A stretch of DNA of 31,481 nucleotides from JBAXTZ01 sp041666525 (GTDB lineage: Bacteria > Bacillota > Negativicutes > JBAXTZ01). The stretch is taken from NCBI GenBank assembly GCA_041666525.1, contig JBAYGT010000019.1:1-31481 (forward strand), written 5' to 3'. A program made the translations under genes and the position numbers. Positions 1 to 7,252 of this stretch are shown here, in pieces. The stretch's first letter is position 1. The number at the start of each line of letters is the position of its first letter. Under the pieces are notes generated by a model. It had not been told where the DNA came from. It worked only from the letters and a program-made list of their open reading frames with translations, and searched no databases.

Positions 1-338
1 GCTTTCGCTCGTACAGCCGAGGTCTTTACCTGTCGCTGCAATCCGGTTTCTTTACCCGAACTGCGCTTCGCACCGTCAGCCTACGTTTCTCGTCTGCCGG
101 TGGTTGCAGGTTCCTTTCCCCGACGCTAACTCGCTGCCTTTTTGTTCACGAGCGCTCTTGCTGTTCAGCGTCGTTGCTACGATCGCTTTATATTGATGAA
201 TTAACTTGTATTCATCAACAGCAGTTGCGGGGCGGATACTTCCAGCGAACAGCTCGCAAACGCAATGTTTACAAGGCTTCAACCCGCTGGTCGACCTTCA
301 GGTTTTCGGTTACTGTGAGCAACCCGTCCCTGAGGGCG
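1..338 (-). ncRNA. Candidate large structured non-coding RNA, truncated by the left window edge
   Basis: No convincing protein is encoded here, but the minus strand folds well. I see a 9-bp hairpin at 38-46/56-64 (GCAGUUCGG with CCGGAUUGC, including G-U pairs, A-rich loop). An irregular hairpin spans 71-102, closed by CACCG/CGGUG. A three-way junction is closed by GCUGUU/AACAGC (217-222 with 160-165) and encloses two hairpins: a perfect GAUGAAU/AUUCAUC stem (195-201/210-216) and a bulged AGCG-UCG stem (167-187). Loops are purine-rich in this orientation (AGAAA, GUAAAG), as expected for the sense strand. A strong promoter lies just upstream at 345-373. The RNA is at least about 340 nt and continues out of the window. 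It does not show the motifs I know for RNase P RNA, tmRNA or SRP RNA. A large ornate RNA class (ROOL- or GOLLD-like) or a group II intron fragment remain possible. Structure is seen; class is unknown. Confidence 0.6.
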
Positions 339-344
339 ATATAT

Positions 345-373
345 AGTTTACCACTACTTCTTATTCCTGTCAA
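345..373 (-). promoter_or_regulatory. Promoter of the left-edge structured RNA
   Basis: On the minus strand a perfect -35 TTGACA (368-373) is followed by exactly 17 nt and a -10 TAAACT (345-350). This is the closest match to the sigma-70/sigma-A consensus that I noticed in the window. Transcription would start near 338 and run leftwards into the base-paired region, which has no good open reading frame. Confidence 0.75.
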
Positions 374-410
374 GCAATTTTAAAAATAATATTTTTTGAA
401 ATTCACCTGA

Positions 411-841
411 AATTCTTTTCACGGTGCCAGTTGTCAACAGACTGCCGAACTACTTGCGGAGCTTCATAATATTTCCATTTCCGCTAAATCTGTTGCCCTC
501 ATTATGAAGCAGTTCGGTATTCCTTTGCCTCATACCCGTAAATCTCTAAAAAAACATCGTTCCCGTGAACGTATGCCTCGCGAAGGGATTCTTTCGCAAA
601 TTGACGCCAGTTCTCACGCTTGGTTCGAAAACCGTGCTCCGAAATCTTGTTTGCATGGCTGCATTGACGATGCTACCAGCAAGGTGCAGAGTTTATTCTT
701 CACTGAAAATGAGTGCCTGATATCTCTTCTGTCGAAGCTGCCAACTCATTCTTGCCTCGCTTCATCGAAAGGTTCAACAATCGTTTCGCCGTTGCGGCTG
801 CTGATCCTTATCTTGGTCGGTTCTATTACTCCGACAAATAA
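411..841 (+). pseudogene. ISNCY-family transposase remnant, internally deleted
   Basis: Reading from 411 (no start codon; a stop sits just upstream at 408) gives a helix-turn-helix-like stretch (CQQTAELLAELHNISIS), then a basic stretch, then SQIDASSHAWFENRAP and IDDATSK, which resemble the start of the DDE domain of ISNCY/IS1202-type transposases. Near 719 the frame changes. The second frame reads DISSVEAANSFLPRFIERF, the pattern normally found near the C-terminus of these enzymes, and stops at 841. The intervening catalytic core, roughly 150 or more residues, is absent. This is therefore a decayed element fossil, not an active transposase. Its start is about 40 bp from the promoter of the structured RNA on the other strand. 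Family assignment is from remembered motif patterns. Confidence 0.75.
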
Positions 842-936
842 ACATGTAAATAATATTCTATTGTAATGATTAAAAAATCACAATTAACACGTTCATTTAA
901 TCTATTTGTTTAGTTGTCGCCGTGCTTATCAATTCC

Positions 937-1881
937 CTACAGCAAAAAATAGTGTAAAGGCATTGAAATAAGTATCGACAACACACTTACGAACACCACA
1001 TCAGCAACAAGCCAAGGCGCACAATTGTATTTAGTTGCAAATATCGGCGTTACAAGCGCCGCCGGTGTAAGTGACAATATTTTTACTATCGGTTCTTCGG
1101 TAGCGCTAAGACTGACAGCTTTAGACACCAAAATCGCCAACAGCGGTTGCATTATATCCTGAATCAGCAAAGCCACCAGTATCAGGACAACGGACTTTTT
1201 GCTTATCGTTCCGCTTATCGACAGTCCAATCAGAACCAGTGGTAGAAATAGCAGCCCGCTCCCCGCGATATTAAGAACCTTCTTGATGAAAACCGTCTCA
1301 ACAATGCCGCCAATGCCGGTTTGCGAAATAACCAACGCCAACATTATTGAACAGGATATCGGTGATTTCAAATAATTGACAATTGATTGACGCATAAGTT
1401 GAGTATTGGACAATTCGTTCTGGTTTTCTCCGAAGACACTGGCGATTATCGGACCGATTACCAAAGCAGGGATTACCATTCCAAATTCACTTGCGACAAT
1501 GGCATCCGAAACCATTTGAGGGTTGTCCGGAAAAATAATTTTAATCAGCGGCAATCCAACCAGCGCTGTTGCCGAAAAACCACATACCAGCATCAGCGCA
1601 CCTCTTTCAGCTCGTGTGCAGCGCAGTAGACGGCCGGCATAATTTGCCAAAATCACGTTGACAGCACAGATTATCCAGAAAATTATTACCATTTTTAGAT
1701 GCCCGAATCTGAGTTGCGAACGTCCCAATTCAAACAAAATATTAGCCGGCAATACAATATTCAATACAAGATTGCTTATCGGCCGGGCATGCGAACGCTC
1801 CAGTTTTCCATAACGTCGCAACACATACACCAATAAAACCACTACAGCAAAAGCAAACACAGATATTATTAATTCATTCAC
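937..1881 (-). CDS. AEC-family (auxin efflux carrier-like) membrane transporter
   Basis: About 314 residues, almost all hydrophobic, with around ten predicted membrane helices in two halves. The N-terminal NLVLNIVLPANILFELG stretch fits PF03547 (AEC) carriers, whose bacterial members move dicarboxylates such as malate or other organic anions; the substrate here cannot be told. I chose GTG at 1881 (protein begins with NELIISVF) because it has a GGTGGGG purine-rich stretch 8 nt upstream. The upstream ATG at 1917 has no ribosome-binding site. The gene is co-directional with the N-ATPase operon but separated from atpG by about 230 nt with no clear gene, so co-transcription is uncertain. A sodium-coupled carrier beside a sodium pump would make sense, but that is inference. 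Confidence 0.8.
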   Translation of the reverse strand: MNELIISVFAFAVVVLLVYVLRRYGKLERSHARPISNLVLNIVLPANILFELGRSQLRFGHLKMVIIFWIICAVNVILANYAGRLLRCTRAERGALMLVCGFSATALVGLPLIKIIFPDNPQMVSDAIVASEFGMVIPALVIGPIIASVFGENQNELSNTQLMRQSIVNYLKSPISCSIMLALVISQTGIGGIVETVFIKKVLNIAGSGLLFLPLVLIGLSISGTISKKSVVLILVALLIQDIMQPLLAILVSKAVSLSATEEPIVKILSLTPAALVTPIFATKYNCAPWLVADVVFVSVLSILISMPLHYFLL

Positions 1882-2109
1882 CGCTATCGCCCCACCAGAA
1901 AATTCTGCAGCTCTCATTATTTTAGCACTGACGATTTTCCGTTTTTTTGATTATACAACAATAATTTCCTACTACTATTGCTGATGTCACTATGATAGTA
2001 GAAAAGCTTTTGATTCCTAAAGAATCCTGCAGGGTTTATAACTAGAAAAATTTCACGCACTGAATTGTCTGATTTTTTCCACCGTAAGAGAAGGTCAACA
2101 TACCCGATT

Positions 2110-2988
2110 TCACTTATCGGCATTCTTCAGCACATCATATCCGAAAATAATATCAAACAGTTCCTCAGTAATAGAACTCTGGCGTTCCTGGTTGTAATTG
2201 ATCGTAAATTCATCGAGAAGATCGTCAATGTTTTTTCGGGCACGTTGCATTGCCGTCAGCCGCCCGATGTTTTCGCTGACCAATGATTCGGCACACGCCC
2301 AGCACATATTAATAAATAAATGTTCCCGGACGAACGACCCTAACGCTTCGGCGTTTTTTTCAATTACCTGCGGAATCATCTTGGTCGGCCAAGTCATTTC
2401 GTGTAAATTTTCAAGCCATTCCGGACTTACCGGTAATAATTGCCTGATGATTGTCTCATAACCCGAACCGCTGGTCGGTTTGTTATAGCAAACCAATAGT
2501 TTGCCGATATTTCCTTGCTCTTGTTGTTCAACAACCTTTAATAAAATACTGCCCGCCAGCGCCGCAATTCCGGCGGCTGAATCCGGCGTCCGGTATAACT
2601 GTTTGATATCAAGTTTATCGGCCAGCTTCTGGCCAATGCGCTCGCCCACGCACCAAACCGTAGAATTAGCATCATCAGCTAACAATTCTAAAACTTTGTT
2701 GCTCAAATAATCATTGAATTGTCCGACCATGCCCTGATCAGTACCAAAAACAACAACCCCGACTCCGTCCGAGTCAGCCGGTGGAATAAGTGAGTGCAGT
2801 GAAGAACATTTCCGAAGTATCGCCCGAAATCCCAGTTCGATTATCTGATTATATTCCGCTAATGAGCGGTCAACCTTTTCGTAAATTCCAATATTCACCG
2901 CCGCCATTGTTTTCATGGTATCCACAACTTCGCGCAGTTCTTTGGCGATTTTGATCTTACGCTGTAGTATCCCCAATGCTTGCGCCAT
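2110..2988 (-). CDS. atpG: N-ATPase subunit gamma
   Basis: 292 residues. The N-terminal helix (GILQRKIKIAKELREVVDT) and the C-terminal helix (ELFDIIFGYDVL) form the antiparallel coiled coil expected of the rotary shaft that couples the c-ring to the catalytic hexamer. The middle holds the Rossmann-like globular domain (VVVFGTDQGMVGQFND). It is the last gene of the operon and its start overlaps the end of atpA by 32 nt, implying translational coupling. The divergent middle region is usual for N-ATPase gamma. Identification is firm from position plus both terminal helices. Confidence 0.95.
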   Translation of the reverse strand: MAQALGILQRKIKIAKELREVVDTMKTMAAVNIGIYEKVDRSLAEYNQIIELGFRAILRKCSSLHSLIPPADSDGVGVVVFGTDQGMVGQFNDYLSNKVLELLADDANSTVWCVGERIGQKLADKLDIKQLYRTPDSAAGIAALAGSILLKVVEQQEQGNIGKLLVCYNKPTSGSGYETIIRQLLPVSPEWLENLHEMTWPTKMIPQVIEKNAEALGSFVREHLFINMCWACAESLVSENIGRLTAMQRARKNIDDLLDEFTINYNQERQSSITEELFDIIFGYDVLKNADK

Positions 2989-4519
2989 TATTTCCCTCCA
3001 GTTCTGTCAGGCATTTCTCCAGCAACTGCAAAATAACGTCGTTGTCTTCGCGATCAGGCACCCCTCCCGCCAACAGGCGTTCAAGTATTACCGGCGGTAT
3101 TGTTGCCGCCACCACGATAACGGCACGCTCGGCAGCGGTTATTTTTTCTAGCGGCACTTTATCAAACAGTCCGGCAGTCAGCGCGATTAATACCGCCAGC
3201 TGTTCGTGAACTGCCAGCGGATGGTACTGTGGCTGTTTCAGACAAGCGCGGATGCGTTGACCATGCGCAAGAACAGCACGAGTTTTTTCATCCAGCCGGG
3301 TTCCGAACCGCGAAAACATTTCCAGCTCTTCAAACTGCGAATAGGCTAGTTTCAGATTCCCGGCAATGGCATGAAATGCCGGCAATTGTGCTTTTCCGCC
3401 GACCCGTGAAACTGATTTTCCGACATCAACCGCCGGTAAAATGCCTTTTTGAAACAACTCGGGCGACAGATAAATCTGGCCGTCGGTAATCGATATCAGG
3501 TTCGTCGGAATATAGGCGGAAATATTTTGTGCTTCTGTTTGAATTATCGGCAACGCGGTCAGCGACCCGCCGCCGGTTTCCGCATTCAGCCGCGTCGCCC
3601 GTTCGAGCAACCGGGAATGAATATAGAAAATATCGCCCGGAAACGCTTCGCGTCCGGGTGGACGCCGTAACAACAGCGATATCTCGCGATAAGTATTCGC
3701 GTGATTCGTCAAATCATCATAGACGATAAGTACGTCCTGCCCTTGTTCCATAAAGTGTTCGGCAATCGAAGTGGCAGCATAGGGAGCAATATACCGCAAC
3801 CCGGGCGCATCACCGCCTTCGGCGAGCACGACCACGGTATTAGCTAACGCGCCGCTTTCTGTTAAATCGGCAATCAACTTCGCCAGCGCCGCACCCCGTT
3901 GGCCGATGGCACAATACACGCAAACTACTCCAGCCGCTTGCTGGTTGATAATCGCGTCAATAGCAATTGCCGTCTTGCCGGTTTGACGATCACCGAGGAT
4001 AAGTTGCCGCTGCCCCCGGCCAATCGGTATCAACGCATCGATTGCCTTGATTCCGGTTTGAATTGGCTGTTGAACCGGCGCCCGATCCAAAATTCGTGGT
4101 GCCTCACGCTCAATCGGCAACCGTTTGGTTGCGCCAATTGCGCCTTTGGCATCCAACGGTTTGCCGGTTGGATCAATCACCCGTCCCAACAACGCCCGGC
4201 CAACCGGAACATCAGCTACCCGTCCGGTCCGATGCACCTCGACTCCGGCTTCAATCGCTTCGCTGGTTCCCAACAAAACAACACCGGTTTGCCGCTCATC
4301 CAGATTAAATACCATTCCCAACACATCACCGGGAAACCGAACCAGTTCTTCAAGTTCGACATCCGGCAACCCGTCGATCCAGGCAACCCCATTCGCAAGC
4401 GACCGGACTATGCCGACTTGTTCAATTTTAAAAAAGTCTTCAACCTGGGCGTTTGCCTGCTGCAATGTTTCAAAAACAGTAGCAGCAACTGTCGATAATC
4501 TATTATTACCCGACACCAT
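2957..4519 (-). CDS. atpA: N-ATPase subunit alpha
   Basis: 520 residues, normal for F-type alpha. The nucleotide-binding P-loop GDRQTGKT is at about residues 176-183, followed by the alpha-type segments VYCAIGQRG and the ALPIIQTEAQNISAYIPTN region. Alpha binds nucleotide but is non-catalytic and forms the alpha3beta3 head with beta. The start was taken as the ATG at 4519, which follows AAGAGG on the minus strand and overlaps the end of atpF by 14 nt. A TTG 33 nt further upstream is less likely. It overlaps atpG downstream. The ...F-A-G end of the operon without atpH is typical of N-ATPases. Confidence 0.97.
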   Translation of the reverse strand: MVSGNNRLSTVAATVFETLQQANAQVEDFFKIEQVGIVRSLANGVAWIDGLPDVELEELVRFPGDVLGMVFNLDERQTGVVLLGTSEAIEAGVEVHRTGRVADVPVGRALLGRVIDPTGKPLDAKGAIGATKRLPIEREAPRILDRAPVQQPIQTGIKAIDALIPIGRGQRQLILGDRQTGKTAIAIDAIINQQAAGVVCVYCAIGQRGAALAKLIADLTESGALANTVVVLAEGGDAPGLRYIAPYAATSIAEHFMEQGQDVLIVYDDLTNHANTYREISLLLRRPPGREAFPGDIFYIHSRLLERATRLNAETGGGSLTALPIIQTEAQNISAYIPTNLISITDGQIYLSPELFQKGILPAVDVGKSVSRVGGKAQLPAFHAIAGNLKLAYSQFEELEMFSRFGTRLDEKTRAVLAHGQRIRACLKQPQYHPLAVHEQLAVLIALTAGLFDKVPLEKITAAERAVIVVAATIPPVILERLLAGGVPDREDNDVILQLLEKCLTELEGNNGASIGDTTA

Positions 4520-5282
4520 CGGCCTCTTTCTTCCGTTCAAGAATTTTTTCAACGTTCTGCCGCAGCCCTGTCAAATATTGGGTCATCGTCCAGGCAAGTT
4601 TTTTTCCGTTGGCAAACAGCTCGATACCGCACAGTAATTCCCGTGACTGCTCAAATGCAACATTAATGTCAGCATTCATTTTTTGATGAATAGCCTCAAT
4701 AATTAGTTGTTGCAATTTCTTCGGTAAATCGAAGGCACTGCGCACGACAATCCGGTTATCGGCATTTTCAAACAATTCCTGCAGCGCAGCAGCTGCCGGA
4801 TTAGTATCGGCTAACCGCTTAATGAACGTCATTACCATCCGTTCTTCAAGGTCGGCATCAGCCAGCTCTTGCAAAAACCGTCGTGCAACCAGTTGCACTT
4901 CTTGTTGTACCTGTTTGCCAAGTTGCTCAAAAAAAGCTTCCTGTTCCTGCCGCATTGCTTGTTCCCACTCCGTTTGCTGAACTGCTACCTGATTTCTGGC
5001 CTTATCCAGCAAACTTTGCCGCTCTTGTTCAGCGCCAAGCTGTGCCGCTGCCAGTAATTCGTTTTTCCGGTGATCGATGTCGAGATTTTTTTGTTGAAAT
5101 GCTAACCGCTCAGTTTCGGCTTCCGCCTTAGCGTCAGCCGCATTTTTCAAGTTGTCGGCGATTGTCTTTTCCCGCAAATCCAATGCGTCAAGCAGCGGTT
5201 TATATAAAAACCGTTTCAATAACCAGATCAATACTGCAAAATTGATAATCTGAGCGCTGACGGTAAACCAGTCTATCAGCAT
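4506..5282 (-). CDS. atpF: N-ATPase subunit b, long form with C-terminal extension
   Basis: 258 residues, against about 160 for ordinary F-type b. One N-terminal membrane helix (about residues 8-25) is followed by a long Lys/Glu/Gln/Ala-rich coiled coil to about 150, the peripheral stalk. The last 100 residues are globular in composition and include DNRIVVRSAFDLPKKLQQL and a CGIELFANGKKLAW stretch that resembles the end of F-type delta subunits. No separate delta gene (atpH) exists in this operon, so the extension probably supplies the delta contact with alpha; that is inference supported by the known absence of atpH in N-ATPase operons. It starts 2 nt after atpE. Confidence 0.93.
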   Translation of the reverse strand: MLIDWFTVSAQIINFAVLIWLLKRFLYKPLLDALDLREKTIADNLKNAADAKAEAETERLAFQQKNLDIDHRKNELLAAAQLGAEQERQSLLDKARNQVAVQQTEWEQAMRQEQEAFFEQLGKQVQQEVQLVARRFLQELADADLEERMVMTFIKRLADTNPAAAALQELFENADNRIVVRSAFDLPKKLQQLIIEAIHQKMNADINVAFEQSRELLCGIELFANGKKLAWTMTQYLTGLRQNVEKILERKKEADGVG

Positions 5283-5284
5283 GA

Positions 5285-5563
5285 TCAGCCTCCGGCTTTA
5301 TGAATGAGATAGTTCCAAAACGGATTGGCAAACAGCAAAATCATGGCAATAACAAAACAATAAATCGCCATCGATTCAATCATCGCCAATCCTACAAACA
5401 GCGTTCGCGTAATTGTACCGGCTTCATCCGGCTGCTGGGCAATTGAGGTCAATGCAGCAACGACCGCCTTGCTTTCGCCAATAGCCGGAGCAATTCCCCC
5501 GATTGTAATTGTCAGCCCCGCGGTGATAATCGACACTACCGCAACAATAGCTATACCGTCCAT
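5285..5563 (-). CDS. atpE: N-ATPase subunit c, sodium-type
   Basis: 92 residues forming the usual two-helix hairpin with a polar loop (QQPDEAG, residues 43-49). The second helix carries MIESMAIY (E63, S64, Y68) followed by an FANPFW end, closely resembling the Na+-binding c subunit of Ilyobacter tartaricus. The first helix has PAIGES with Glu30 at the position of the Na+ ligand Gln32 of Ilyobacter. Two carboxylates per hairpin are a reported trait of N-ATPase c subunits. This supports Na+ as the coupling ion. A strong GGGAGG ribosome-binding site precedes the ATG, fitting the high copy number of this subunit. Confidence 0.96.
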   Translation of the reverse strand: MDGIAIVAVVSIITAGLTITIGGIAPAIGESKAVVAALTSIAQQPDEAGTITRTLFVGLAMIESMAIYCFVIAMILLFANPFWNYLIHKAGG

Positions 5564-5586
5564 AAAACGTTCCTCCCAAATTATTT

Positions 5587-6258
5587 TTAGCCTTCCTGGC
5601 CGCTAACCGCAGCCGCAAGAAACACCATCGCCAGTACCGTAAAAATGTAGGCTTGTACTAAACCGGTCAACAGCCCAAACGCCTGCAACACCACCGGAAA
5701 AATCAGCGGCGCAATTGCAAGAATTATCCCGACAATTAAAGAATGACTTACCATGTTGCCAAACAACCGCACCGCCAACGCCAGGGTGCGTGACAAATCG
5801 GTAATGACATTAAACGGAAATAATATCCAGGTCGGTTGGATGTATCTTTTGAAATAATTACCCACGCCCCGTTCGGCGATACCATAGGCCGGGACGGCGA
5901 TAAACACGCATATTGCCAATGCAGTCGTGGTAGAAAGTGAGGCCGTCGGCGGTTCATAGCCCGGAACAATGGTGCAAATTGCTGCAAATGCGTTAAAAAC
6001 AAATAATGTCACCAAAACACTCAAATACTTATCCGGTTTTGCCAACCCAACCGCAGCTATTTGATTGCGGATAAAAATCACAATTGTCTCCAGCCCGTTC
6101 TGCCAGCGGGAGGTTTTGAGATTAGTTGAAATTCTGCGCGTAACCAGCCATGAACCAACAACTAATACAAGCATTATCACCCAAGTTGTTACAATAGTGG
6201 CATTGAGTTTGATGAATCCATATTGCCAAAAAACAATCTCATCCGGCGTCAGACTCAT
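5587..6258 (-). CDS. atpB: N-ATPase subunit a
   Basis: 224 residues with five or six membrane helices. The essential stator arginine lies in the conserved LALAVRLFGNM motif at about residue 164. The C-terminal helix pair (GLLTGLVQAYIFTVL) also matches the family. Subunit a forms the ion half-channels beside the c-ring. The ATG at 6258 was chosen because AAGGAG lies 7 nt upstream and the start overlaps the atpR stop as ATGA; a longer in-frame reading to 6348 would run through atpR and is not expected. The gene lies 23 nt before atpE. Confidence 0.95.
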   Translation of the reverse strand: MSLTPDEIVFWQYGFIKLNATIVTTWVIMLVLVVGSWLVTRRISTNLKTSRWQNGLETIVIFIRNQIAAVGLAKPDKYLSVLVTLFVFNAFAAICTIVPGYEPPTASLSTTTALAICVFIAVPAYGIAERGVGNYFKRYIQPTWILFPFNVITDLSRTLALAVRLFGNMVSHSLIVGIILAIAPLIFPVVLQAFGLLTGLVQAYIFTVLAMVFLAAAVSGQEG

Positions 6259-6536
6259 TCTGCACTCCTTCTGTTGCGCACGGCGACAATTCGGATGATA
6301 AGAAAACCTGCCATATAGCAAGCAATCCGAACGATGTCGTTGCCGCAACTAAAATAAAGAATGATCAGCATAACCGCAGCGCGAATCACAAAACTGGCGA
6401 ATAAAAACAATGCGACCCGCTTAACCGAAATTACTCTGCGGACTGTCCACCATAACCCGCCAAAGAAGGCGGTACCCGCCAAAATTCCAGCGGCAAAGGA
6501 AAGCAGCAAAAAATGAATTTCAGGTATTGCCATCAT
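6255..6536 (-). CDS. atpR: N-ATPase accessory protein AtpR
   Basis: About 93 residues with three predicted membrane helices and membrane-embedded or juxtamembrane arginines (WWTVRRVISVKR, FVIRAAVM, VRIACYMAG). Small three-helix proteins with conserved arginines encoded right before atpB are the AtpR hallmark of N-ATPase operons; they are proposed to help c-ring assembly or contact the acidic c subunit. Three consecutive ATG codons occur at the start; GAGG lies 6 nt before the middle one at 6536. It overlaps atpQ by 17 nt and atpB by 4 nt. The name rests mainly on position, size and topology. Confidence 0.85.
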   Translation of the reverse strand: MMAIPEIHFLLLSFAAGILAGTAFFGGLWWTVRRVISVKRVALFLFASFVIRAAVMLIILYFSCGNDIVRIACYMAGFLIIRIVAVRNRRSAE

Positions 6537-6870
6537 CATCGTCCTCAAGCTTGTTTATTTTTTTGCGTTCCACTTCCAGCCAGCGCCAGGCGTTGAAACA
6601 GCCCAGTGTCAATCCGGCGAGCAATAACATTAGCGTCCAGGATTGCGTCCGCGGATAATTCATATCCAACCACCAGCCCAGCCCAGCGCCCAATATACAC
6701 GGCAATGCGATCGACCAGCCGATAAGTCCGAATACACTGAAACCAAACCAGATATTCTTGTTTTTGTTGCGCGCGGCTTTGCGTTTTCTGACTGCCTTCT
6801 TACCAATTGTTTCACTCAAATTGTCCGTTGGCGGTTTTTCAACTTCCCGTAGCGGGCGTTTGTCATTCAT
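6520..6870 (-). CDS. atpQ: N-ATPase accessory protein AtpQ (AtpI/AtpZ-like)
   Basis: 116 residues. A very basic N-terminal tail (to about residue 40) precedes two membrane helices (about 43-65 and 76-95), with GAGLGWWLD between them as in AtpI/AtpZ-type proteins, and an acidic C-terminal tail (LEDDDDGN). It is encoded between atpC and atpR, exactly where AtpQ lies in N-ATPase operons. AtpI-like proteins assist c-ring assembly and possibly Mg2+ or Ca2+ handling. It overlaps atpC by 8 nt and atpR by 17 nt. Confidence 0.87.
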   Translation of the reverse strand: MNDKRPLREVEKPPTDNLSETIGKKAVRKRKAARNKNKNIWFGFSVFGLIGWSIALPCILGAGLGWWLDMNYPRTQSWTLMLLLAGLTLGCFNAWRWLEVERKKINKLEDDDDGNT

Positions 6871-7252
6871 AATGTTTCAACTCCAAAAACCGCCGCACAA
6901 AATTACTCTCCAGTTTTGCCAACGCGGTGCGGACGTTTCGTTCTTGTTCATCCACCTTGGTAAGTTGCATTACAACCACTTGTCGAAGATTTTCCAAATC
7001 AGCGCCACTAATCGCATTTCCGACGGCTATTGAAACATCCAGCCCGGTCTTTACCAACATCCCGGCACCTAACGCTAAATAATTTTCCCCTTGTGCTGTT
7101 TCGTAAATCAATATCCCCGGTACCAGCGGCGCCGCGCAATCCAGACGATGCGGAAGGATTCCCATTGCTCCGGCTGTCGTTTCCACAACAACCCTTTTCA
7201 CATCGTCTTGCTCCAAAAACAGTTGATGCGGCAAAATAACTTTAAGTCGCAT
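6863..7252 (-). CDS. atpC: N-ATPase subunit epsilon
   Basis: About 129 residues. It begins with RLKVILPHQLFLEQDDVKR and contains PHRLDCAAPLVPGIL, the beta-sandwich pattern of F-type epsilon, followed by a helical C-terminal region (EQERNVRTALAKLESNFVRR). Epsilon links gamma to the c-ring and can regulate the enzyme. The ATG at 7252 lies 9 nt after AGGAG; an ATG 6 nt earlier is an alternative. The start overlaps the atpD stop by 11 nt. Position directly after atpD, with both preceding the membrane genes, is diagnostic for the N-ATPase order. Confidence 0.92.
   Translation of the reverse strand: MRLKVILPHQLFLEQDDVKRVVVETTAGAMGILPHRLDCAAPLVPGILIYETAQGENYLALGAGMLVKTGLDVSIAVGNAISGADLENLRQVVVMQLTKVDEQERNVRTALAKLESNFVRRFLELKHYE

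Noticed and set aside
76..282. 68-codon open frame on the minus strand within the structured RNA
   Set aside because: No ribosome-binding site, no recognised protein pattern, and the segment is dense in complementary helices; better explained as RNA.
868..881. Short AT-rich inverted repeat as a terminator of the AEC gene
   Set aside because: Only 5-bp A/T arms with no GC core; too weak to claim.
1917..2123. 68-codon frame between atpG and the AEC gene on the minus strand
   Set aside because: Overlaps the atpG stop without its own ribosome-binding site, and shows no domain or membrane pattern. The roughly 190-nt gap has only weak hairpins (for example around 1970-2005).
3899..4637. Long plus-strand frames opposite atpA
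   Set aside because: Mirror frames of a strongly conserved gene; their composition and codon use are those of antisense atpA.
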